From NCBI GenBank assembly GCA_947650285.1, contig CANTFL010000557.1, forward strand, positions 1 through 16,782: 16,782 bases of DNA. The letters are read 5' to 3'. A program made the position numbers and the translations under genes. The notes under the pieces are model-generated. The model saw nothing but the letters and a program-made list of their open reading frames with translations, was not told the DNA's origin and did not search any database. Below, one piece after another: positions 9,157 to 16,782 of this stretch. Position 1 is the stretch's first letter, and every line of letters begins with the position of its first letter. This stretch comes from Hyaloperonospora brassicae (Eukaryota; Oomycota; Peronosporomycetes; Peronosporales; Peronosporaceae).

Positions 9157-11049
9157 TGTAGTAAAGTCACTAATTAAATGATGGGACGTGGATCGGTGAC
9201 CGCCCAGTTAAGTTGTCACTTACTGGTGGAAAATGAGACCATGGGACCTGGCGATCTAATAGTGTGATGGGAGGCGATCGCAACGGAGAAAGACGATCGG
9301 ATCCAAATGTCGTCATATTGATGGGTATGGAACGATCTGAGACGGAGGCGGAAAGAGATAATTTCCACGCTACAAATTTGGGACAAGGAATGATTTCAAC
9401 GGTGCGATCTGAGACAAGGGACTGGATTGCATCAAACAACCGATCTGAAGCAGAATTATTATGGGAAAGGTGCATCGGGGACCAGGCGATGCGAAGTGAC
9501 TCTGTGACAAAGGTGCTGAAATCCATCAGATCGGTGACACTCTTTACCCGTCTCCCAAAATGAGTACTGATTTAGTTTAATTATGGGCCGATCTGGAAGT
9601 GTGGATGTTTGTGGGAGTCCGTGGGACCGTTGTAAGAACTACGGATGGTCCCATTGAGCTGACAAACCCGTGAGAATGGCATCGAATTACGCTCAATGAA
9701 CGGAAAAGACATATAGGGCCGGACTGTACTGTGTCGGTCCTCAACAATCTCGAATTGGACCTCAGATCGGTCATGTTCCCTGCTGACTATGGATATATCG
9801 GTGACGGAGCTATTGGATCATGATAAATATGTTTGATGAAGGTCCATGAGTGATGTCCCACAAAGATCAGATCGAAAGAGCCAGTAGATGCCGGTCGAAT
9901 TGATGTCACAAAATGGATTTAGGCACATTCCTTATTTGAATACTATTTTGGACTTTTCGGTACCAAAATTGGATATTTGATACCGCATTAGGAATTTGGT
10001 CCCTTTTTGGCGTCTAGGTACGAAAACGGGAGTATTGGCGCTATCTTTGGAGTACAGGTCACGAAAGTTCGACACGTGTTCAAGGGGGCGGTCAAGATTA
10101 AAGGTGATATCGACTTGGACAGTGACCTATAGTTGGGAATAGGCTTAATGATAGGTTGGCTATTAATTTGGTTGGTTAATAAACAGACTTGAACTCTACT
10201 TCATCTACTCACGACGCACGTTCGCCTCCCCTCTTCTCCGGGCAAGATTGATTTGGCTTCCCCGGCGGGTCAAGGCACGCGTGTTACAGGGACACAGAAG
10301 ACCGATCTTGGATTGTTGGCCAAGATCGAGAAGAGCGATCTCGGGATATCTGGCCCGGATCGATCAAGTACTCACGCTCAACTCAACTGCTAGGGTAGCA
10401 GCCACACAACAAAGGAAAAGGAAAAGTATTTTGGTTACAAGATCGCGAGACGGCTCAAGTGGTCAGAAGATCTGGGCAAGGCGTTCAAGACAAGACCTAG
10501 CAAGACCGAAGCGATCTACAGGACAGATCGGCACGTTTCATTTTGGCGAAACCCAGGACCGATCTGCCCAAAATGCGCTCTTCCAGCAAGATCGGCCGAT
10601 CCCAAGACCAGATCGGACCGATCCCAATGCAAGGTCGATCTTGCGTCGGCAAGAGTATTTTTTGCTGAGTGAAGATTTCCGCGCAGCAAAGACACTGACA
10701 CCGAGAATAAATCGAGATCGGTGTGAGTCAAGATCAAGATCGCGACATCTCCAAATTGAGATTTCTCTGACTCAAGATCCAGATCGCAGAACCCCTATTC
10801 GCGATGTGGAGATTTTAGCATTGGAAGCGAACTCTTAACCCAATCTCTCAACACAATCTCTCAGCGAGATCGACATCTCCCAAGGCCGTTGAGAAGAGCC
10901 CAAGCCAGCCCACATAAACGGATACACAAGGTGAGCACAAGGCTTAACAACAAGGCACGGATCGGAGTACCTTGCCCGTAATCGGCAAGTCTGGGCAAGT
11001 GGAAAATCGACACTCACACGAGCTATTTTGTGAGATCGACTTCACCACA
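9157..11049 (+). repeat. 5' LTR of the family A element
   Basis: It starts TGTAGTAAAGTCAC (TGTGGCAAAGTCAC in the other copies) and ends TTCACCACA, 1893 bp. It is followed by a TGG-starting primer site and gag, which makes it the 5' LTR. It is clearly more diverged from the 1-3800 copies than those are from each other. About 15 GATC tetramers occur in 10441-10800 alone. A TATA-like GGTTAATAAACAG at about 10173 precedes a conserved CTCACGACGCACGTTC, a possible promoter region of low certainty. A 196-codon open frame at 10248-10838 is rich in Arg, Asp and Ser because of the repeated GATCG and is unlikely to be a gene. Confidence 0.88.
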
Positions 11050-11050
11050 A

Positions 11051-11068
11051 TGGTGCGCGTGCCCGGAT
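11051..11068 (+). other. Candidate primer binding site
   Basis: TGGTGCGCGTGCCCGGAT lies one base after the LTR end CCACA. TGG at this place pairs with the CCA end of the priming tRNA, and the remainder resembles the complement of an acceptor stem and T-arm, though not perfectly (the position of the T-loop A is off by one). I cannot name the tRNA. The site overlaps the first codons of the gag frame. Confidence 0.5.
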
Positions 11069-13310
11069 CTTCCGAGGTCTCTGGATCTCACCGTGAGTCC
11101 ACAGGAGAAGATGTCAAGACCAAGCAAGAACCTGGGATTGAAGTGTCAGCGAAAGAGGGATCGACGCAGACACGCAGAAGCACAAAATCCTATGATGTCG
11201 ATCCCACTGAGGGTTTGGGGTTGGTTTTGGGAGGGTCTCTGATGGAATGAAAATCAAAGAGGAAGATCGAGAGATCGATCTGGAAGATAAACCTCAATTT
11301 CCTCCTAGGGTCCTTTCGGGGGCCACCGCATATTTCTCTGCAAAAAGCGATTTGCTGGATGAAAATTCAATGGTGAAAGCCAAACCGGCGAAAGCTAAAC
11401 CCTTTTTTCTCATCGATAGATCGCTTGACCACAAGCCGAGATTTACGATCATGGGATCGACCATACCAAAACGATCCACGATGAGATCGGTGGGATCTGA
11501 AGGCAAAGATCGCCAGATCGATCAAACTGTGCATTCGAAGATCGGAGCTAAAGAGGAATACGATCAAGAACAGGACGAGATCGCGATGCAAAAGACCGAA
11601 TATGATTGAAAGAAGATCGCGTACGTGGAGAATGAAACGACAGGCAAGTCGTGGAAGCATGCGAAATGCAGCACTATTATATTCATTTAAAGACAATGCT
11701 CAAGACGGACCCAATGCTCAAGATATTACAGCCCAAGTTGATCGGCCCTCTGGATAAGCCGATCTCGGTCTCACCTTCATGGACCAACAAACCCGACGCG
11801 ATTACCTTGATTTTGCGGATGTTAGACGACATGGGTTTCTGCGCTAATGCCTTTGATGGAGATGAACTGCTGAGTTGCAGCTTGGAACAGTTGGAAGACG
11901 CAAGGAGTAAGTTCGTGGGGGTCATGACACTGATGGTGGGCGAGGCCACTAAGCCTAAAGACGAGGTCGCTATACACTCGGAATCACTCCGTGAGCACCT
12001 CACAGGATCTCCTCACTATGCATCAGATGACTCTGAGATCGAGTCAGACGAATCCATCAGCATCCGCCGGATGTCTCTAGGACCGTCAGGAGGACCGTTC
12101 CTACAGGATCGAATCAGCGAGGCCAAGATCGAAGCCTTGAAGTAGCATTCCAAGATCGACGTACAACCACGGCCGACCGGTGCACCTATGAGGTTGGTAG
12201 ATCATAAAGAGAATGATCTAAGTCGATATTTCGATATGGCGATGAAGAAACACGAAGCAGAACAACGAGCAGCCTAACGAATGAACCGACAGCCGAGCCG
12301 TGACTCAGATCGCCGTACTTTTACCCAACTTTCGCAAGAGATCTATGACAAGCCGGATGTGGATATGGAATCGCTGGAGTCCAACACTTACGATCAGATC
12401 CAGCAGGGGACAGAATATGATCCGGACGATCTGTGCATGGACCATCCAGGGCGACCTCAAGTTGCCGCGACCGGTGTGACTAACGGGACCAACTCCGTCT
12501 TTCAAAGGATCAGAACCTCAACGATCTCCGAGCTGAAAGAGTTCTTGGGAACGGATCGAGAAATAGACAAAGTCAGACCTGGATCGGTAAAGTTAAATCA
12601 GCGTTCCTTCGTGACCAAGCACCGGACGAAGAGAGATGTCTGGTTTCGGCGATCCCCTGGTTGGCCCAGCCCGCTACTGGTACCGACAGCTGCGCAGATC
12701 AGCGAGATTCAATTGGAAAGAATTGATGAACAGCTTCCTCTTGGAATGCACAGTACACGGGGTGTCAGCGAGCCGGCAATATTACCACGCGAAGAAGCGA
12801 TCGGACGAAAATCCTCTGCAGTACTTGCATCGGCTTAACGTGATGGGAATGTTGGCGAAGGTACTGGTCAAAAATGGAGCGCCAGATGCACGCAAGGAAT
12901 ATATCAACCATTTCATTGACACCTTAAACGATCCCGATCTCTCCGACCAGCTGCTACTGCTGAATGTAGTAGATGCAGATGCCATGCAGGAGACATTGCA
13001 TGGATACCATCAGGGGAGATCGCGTCAAGGGAAAATGATGATGGGATCGTCCAAGTTCAGACAGAAGGGGACGCCTGGTCCAGCACTTTCTAAGCATGCA
13101 CGTGCGGTGAGGATGATCCGTACCGAAGCTATCAGCAGTGAGTCAGAATCGGACACCTACGGATCGGATTCGGAAGATCAACTAAGATCGATCAATATGG
13201 CTGCCACTGCGGATCGGCGTACAACATCTCGCGACGCTATAGAGAATATAAGGTCGGTCGATCCAAACAATCGTCGAAACTATTAAGATCGCAGTATGCC
13301 ATTGAAGCCG

Positions 13311-13456
13311 TGTACCCATTGCGGATCGAATAAGCATGGAGATCTCGGTTGTTGGAAGCGGCTCACGTGCCAGAAATGTGGGCGTAAAGGACACCCTCCA
13401 ACAATTGTTTTTTCGTGTGTAGTACCTGCGGTGAGATGCATGACCCGGAGAAGTGT
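13311..13456 (+). other. Gag zinc knuckles, two CCHC and a third variant
   Basis: Knuckle 1 is CTHCGSNKHGDLGC (13311-13352) and is a perfect CX2CX4HX4C. Knuckle 2 is CQKCGRKGH (from 13368), whose last Cys codon (13406-13408) is reached only after a one-base deletion near 13403. The following CSTCGEMHDPEKC (13418-13456) has CX2CX3HX4C spacing, one residue short of the canonical form. These bind RNA in the nucleocapsid part of Gag. Confidence 0.85.
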
Positions 13457-13614
13457 CCCATGGAGGATTTTTACAACATGATCCGCCAAGTATACGTCCC
13501 AAGCAAGCATGAGGGGATACTGCCAGAGAAGGCCGAGAAGATGTTAAACTAGGACGCTCACCAGGATGGAATCTAGTACGAGCCGGGCGTTCTGGGCTTT
13601 GCGTTATCGCATAC

Positions 13615-14586
13615 GTGGAAAAAAAGAAGACAGATCGCGAGAGTAAGCAGGATACAGATATGGAAACAAATATATCTCTTTCGAAGTCAAAACGTGTCTC
13701 TTCCGTGTCCCATCTGAAGCGGATCGACGAATACTCGCAATCTGAACCAACTATAGAAATTGAGCTCGCTTATGGGGAATCTCGCGGATACTGGAAACAT
13801 TATTCGCCCGTGAAGTGATTCAAACAGGCGAAAGCTGTTGGCAAGATCAACAACGTGGAAGCGACTCTGTTATTTGATTCCGGTGCTGAAGTGTGGATTA
13901 TTGGCACCACCTTTGCTCGTAAGGTCGGTTGTCACATTGACGAAAGTAAACGACAAGAATGTATCGGGATCGGAGAAACTCCGTATATGACGATGGGGCA
14001 TACCAAGATCAAGGTCACCTTAGCGGGATCGCTGGTATATTACTTCAGTGTGTGAGTGGGCGATCGAGCAGGACAGGAAGCGATTCTGGGAATGGACTTA
14101 ATGGTGCCTGCCGGAGTGCGGCTCAATCTAGCTGATGGTTCGCTATGTCTACCAGAAGAAATCCGTATTCATCTCGCAGGACGTCGACCCGCGTACGAAC
14201 CGAACATACATGACGTAATGGCGAAGGACCAATATGTGGTAATCCCGGTCGGAGAGTCAAGAGAAGTGAAGATCACGATCGGTGGGGCTAAGATGGAGTT
14301 CTGGGTCACTAGAGGACCAGAATAGGTCCCCACGGTGATCTCGGGTTTGGGTAAGACAAAAGTCCTGCAGATGACCAACATTGGCGACCGTAAGATCATA
14401 CTGCCCACCCACACTATATTAGGATTGTGGACGGAAGGCGATATGGTACCACGGACTCAAGATTTTGTGACGGTCGGATCGGAAAAGTACTAGGAGTGGC
14501 AAACCATAGCGTACGAATCTGCGACGGATAGTGTGAATGCGCTTCCAGAAGAGCAGATCGGACCATTGGTAGATCGCCCTAAATAA
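13615..14586 (+). pseudogene. Aspartic protease region of the family A element, broken
   Basis: This retropepsin would cut the element polyprotein. The catalytic motif is DSGAEVWII (Asp codon at 13876), where many pepsins have DTGA/S. The second conserved strand is ILGMD (14083-14097), followed by a hydrophobic strand and LADGSLCLP. All lie in one frame, interrupted by TGA at 13816 and 14053, TAG at 14323 and 14491, and TAA at 14584. The TGA at 14053 and the TAG at 14323 stand where the family has Trp by my recollection, so they may come from G-to-A changes. The part before 13819 has low complexity and is Lys/Ser-rich. The part after 14160 is a linker to reverse transcriptase, still recognisably coding. 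Confidence 0.8.
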
Positions 14587-15264
14587 GTCACCCCTAAAAG
14601 TATCATGAAACGACAATCTGACCCGCTAAAAGATGTATCTCCAGCGGTCTCTCCGGTGACGCGGCAGCCCGGAAACGAGAAACTGCACAGGACAGATTTC
14701 GCGTGTGTGGGGGAAGGAAGGGGCAATGGAGCTGAACTAACTTCACACAACGAAGCAGAGCTATCGCAAATGGACAACGATCACGAGATCGGAAGCCATC
14801 ATGCAATTAAAGTGGAGCGCGATACCGATCAAGTATGGCCACGTGATAGACCGTCTCTATCGAAGGCTGATCCGACTGACAAACTGTTGTAGTTGAGCCA
14901 GCCTGCAACAAAAGCAAGAGCCTGGGGACGAGATATTGCCAAAGACTGAAGATGCTGAGATCTCAGAAACACCAGCTTACTACCACGAGAGCGAAGATTT
15001 GTTTGCTGAAAATATCGAGCAGCACATGGCAGTGTTGCCAGAGATGTCGACAACTACGGAAGAAGTTTTACGATTGATGACATTCAGATAGGCGATCCCA
15101 ATGTGTCTCTCACCACAGATCAACAGCGGCTCAGATCGCTGATCTGGAAGAGCCGTCACATTATCATGGGTAAAGGTAATGCTCTACCACCAGCAGAACG
15201 AGGCGCGATCTGTGATATCGATGTCGGTGGGGCAGCACCGATAGCACAAAGAGTCCGTCCGGTC

Positions 15265-16090
15265 GCGTCGAAATATCAAGAGAAGCTGTCGGATCTCATC
15301 AAAGGGCTGTTAGCGGCCAAGATCGTTCAGCCATCCACGTCACCTTGGTCGTCTCCGATAGTGGTGATCATCAAGAAGAATGGAGTGGATATTCGTCTCT
15401 ATATTGATTATCGAAGAGTAAATTAGCTGACACGCCTGATGTTTACCTCATGCCATTGAGTAGCGATCTGCTGGAAGACCTGGATAAAGCTCTATGGTAC
15501 TGTTTGCTAGACATATCCAGTGGATTCTGGGTCGTTGAGATGACCGAACGAGCAAAACGGATCTCATCGTTTGTCACGCCGTTTGGTCTTTTCGAGTGGT
15601 TGCGAATGCCTTTTGGGCTTAAGAACGCGCCTCAGATTTACCAACGTCTGGTGGACAATGTGCTTTATGGATATCTCAAGGTCGGCCAGAGATCAGCTTC
15701 AGATGAACCGATCGACGTGTTCAAAGATGTAGAACCTGAGACAGATCGACGGCCTTCTATACTAGGACGCCGATCTTATATTGACGATATTCTTATACCA
15801 GCCACGTCATGGGAATCTTTGTACGCAAAAGTAGAACGACTGATAGAAGCAAGTGATAAGTGGAAGCTGTCTATCAGTCTCACGAAGCGTTTTTGGGGGT
15901 GCCGTAAGTTCGAATATTTGGGACATCGAGTGTCGATGGGTGGTCTGAAGGCTCAGCCCAAGAACTTGAAAACGCTGGTCGACATCCCATTTCCTAGCAC
16001 GCTGCGAGCTATGCAACCTTTCCTCAGGAGCCTGAATTATTACCGCCGTTTCATTGAGGATTTTGCAGTGTACGCCGCTGTGCTATATGA
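15265..16090 (+). other. Reverse transcriptase domain
   Basis: Motifs in order: KGLLAAKIVQPSTSPWSSPI and VVIIKKNG (fingers); DIRLYIDYRRVN; LLDISSGFW with the first catalytic Asp (codon 15510); FVTPFGLFEWLRMPFGLKNA; then YIDD (15777-15788) with the other two Asp; EYLGHRVS; and FLRSLNYYRRFIEDFAVYA (thumb). This is the RVT_1 fold of Ty3/gypsy elements, with YIDD rather than the commoner YVDD/FIDD. The roughly 40-residue insert before YIDD (RSASDEPIDVFKDVEPETD) is acidic and polar. All three Asp are kept, although a frameshift lies inside the domain near 15440. Confidence 0.92.
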
Positions 16091-16159
16091 GATAAGGGAA
16101 TCGGATTTCTTCGAGATCGCCGATCTCAGCTCGCAGCAGGAGACGAATGGTCGAATGAA

Positions 16160-16490
16160 AATCGATGGAAGGAGGCTAAGGTTGCGTTCACGATGCTTAA
16201 AGCTAAGATATCTACAGCTGCCATGCTCAAACACTTCAACCCGGATCGTCTTCCCGTAATCGTGGTTTATGCTGGTAAGTGGGCTGTCTCAGCGGCCCTG
16301 ATACAGGAGTATGATGGCGTGTATCATCCGGTGACATTTACTAGCCGCACGTTGAAGCCCAATGAACTTAACTACGGGACGGTGGAGAAGGAAGTGCTGT
16401 CGTTACTTCGTGTTTTAGACGTATGCTACACTACACTAGCCTCACGGGAGATCACTGTGATGACCCGACATTCCAGGTTATAGTGGTTGA
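16160..16490 (+). other. First RNase H domain, catalytic residues replaced
   Basis: The domain reads VAFTMLKAKISTAAMLKHFN, VIVVYAGKWAVSAALIQEYD, FTSRTLKPNELNYGTVEKEV and VMTRHSRL. Compared with the usual gypsy pattern, the TDAS motif is here VYAG (16265-16276) and the TDH motif is TRH (16463-16471), so two of the catalytic Asp are absent; the Glu of VEKE is retained (16385). The fold is recognisable but the active site is not. A TAG follows at 16481. Confidence 0.8.
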
Positions 16491-16683
16491 TGCAACTTCG
16501 AGAGCTTAACGGGAGATAAGGGCGGCGAGCTGCTTTGCTGTCGAACTCGACTATGGAGGTGAAGGAATGCTAGAGAGCAGAGTAAGAGATCTTGGGTATG
16601 TTAGCAGCGAGTATCAATCCGAGCGAGAAGAGGTGGAATAGATGCTGATCGCAATAACCCCGCGAAAGGACTGTCGACTCAAG

Positions 16684-16782
16684 ATATCAACGCCACCTCC
16701 AACGGTGGAAGCAGATGAGGAGTTGCCAGTGGCCAGTTTTGATGGAAAGGCAAGGATAAAAAAGAAAGGAGGGTCGTACAGC
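16684..16782 (+). other. Start of a second RNase H (archaeal-type), cut by window end
   Basis: The frame reads ISTPPPTVEADEELPVASFD and then GKARIKKKGGSYS to the last base. A hydrophobic strand ending in FDG followed by a Gly-Gly turn is the first beta strand of RNase HI, with the catalytic Asp at 16741-16743. A second, archaeal-like RNase H after the first is known in some oomycete and plant gypsy elements. Only the first strand is visible, so the call rests on this and on position. Confidence 0.6.

Larger units (their letters stand above)
11050..13552 (+). pseudogene. gag: Gag polyprotein of the family A element, broken
   Basis: Gag forms the particle that packages the element RNA. The frame starts at ATG 11050 (MVRVPGSSEVSGSHRESTGE) directly at the primer site and continues in pieces: 11050-11230, 11247-11609, 11651-12145, 12281 to about 12580, about 12580-13286, and after 13296. 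The region 12520-13020 carries the capsid-like core (ISELKEFLG, then GPARYWYRQLRRSARFNWKE and KRSDENPLQYLHRLNVMG), typical of the retrotransposon gag family. An acidic serine-rich segment (SSESESDTYGSDSED, near 13130) precedes the zinc knuckles. The final frame ends EKAEKMLN and TAG at 13550-13552. Stops lie near 12143, 12278 and 13284, with frameshifts near 12580 and 13403. Similarity to Phytophthora gypsy Gag is from memory. Confidence 0.8.
9157..16782 (+). mobile_element. Ty3/gypsy element (family A), 5' part, plus strand
   Basis: The order is 5' LTR (9157-11049), primer site, gag, protease, reverse transcriptase, RNase H and the start of a second RNase H; integrase and the 3' LTR should follow outside the window. 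It lies inside the pol gene of the minus-strand family B element, so it is the younger of the two. Stops and frameshifts in every domain show that it is nonetheless an old, dead copy. The base just upstream is the end of gatag, the candidate target duplication. Confidence 0.88.
14587..16782 (+). pseudogene. pol: Reverse transcriptase/RNase H part of pol, broken, runs off window
   Basis: This part copies the element RNA into DNA. The same frame as protease continues to 14892; a segment with YYHESEDLFAENIEQHMAVL (about 14980-15060) sits in another frame; the protease frame returns from about 15070 to 15426; a one-base loss near 15440 moves it to the frame of 15450-16139; a second shift near 16140 leads to RNase H (16193-16483), and further stops and one shift lead to a second RNase H start at 16684. 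The order is connection domain, palm and fingers of reverse transcriptase, RNase H, linker, second RNase H. Integrase must follow outside the window. At least four frameshifts and about eight stops make it inactive. Confidence 0.85.

Noticed and set aside
10248..10838. 196-codon ORF inside the 5' LTR, with a similar start at 3025 in the other LTR
   Set aside because: It is dominated by Arg, Asp, Ser and Gln from the repeated GATCG motif, differs in frame and length between copies, and has no recognisable domain.
12281..12838. A single 185-codon protein at this position
   Set aside because: Only the first part, to about 12580, follows Gag; after a frameshift the real Gag frame is that of 12636-13286, and the rest of this ORF is out of frame.

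Overview
The window looks like repeat-rich genomic DNA of an oomycete, most likely Phytophthora or a downy mildew (Peronosporales). I base this on the retroelement proteins (Gag with CCHC knuckles, YIDD reverse transcriptase, chromodomain integrase), which match from memory the Ty3/gypsy elements common in those genomes, and on an oomycete-type initiator motif. No intact host gene, rRNA, tRNA or CRISPR array is visible. Almost everything is LTR retrotransposon sequence at several stages of decay, belonging to two families that I call A and B.

Layout: 1-3800 holds family A LTR sequence. A minus-strand LTR (1-1601, cut by the window edge) and a complete plus-strand LTR (1938-3800) are separated by a 336-bp plus-strand LTR fragment (1602-1937). 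The two flanking LTRs form a near-perfect inverted repeat. 3801-3939 is unassigned flank. 3940-4383 is a family B LTR on the plus strand, with no element body attached. 4384-5426 is 1.04 kb that I cannot assign. 5427-9156 is the 3' half of a minus-strand family B chromovirus: 3' LTR, polypurine tract, chromodomain, and integrase with zinc finger, DDE core and GPY/F domain. On the opposite strand of its 3' end lies a long coding-like antisense ORF (5974-7565) preceded by an oomycete-like initiator. From 9157 to the window end, a plus-strand family A element is inserted into the family B pol: 1893-bp 5' LTR, candidate primer binding site, gag, protease, reverse transcriptase, RNase H and the first strand of what looks like a second RNase H. 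Its integrase and 3' LTR lie beyond the window, as should the 5' half of element B.

The protein-coding regions are all pseudogenes with multiple stops and frameshifts, so these copies are not autonomous as seen. The points most worth a second look are: the antisense ORF in the chromovirus; the catalytically degenerate RNase H followed by a second RNase H; the long near-identical LTR inverted repeat around an LTR fragment; and the strong enrichment of GATC in the family A LTR.
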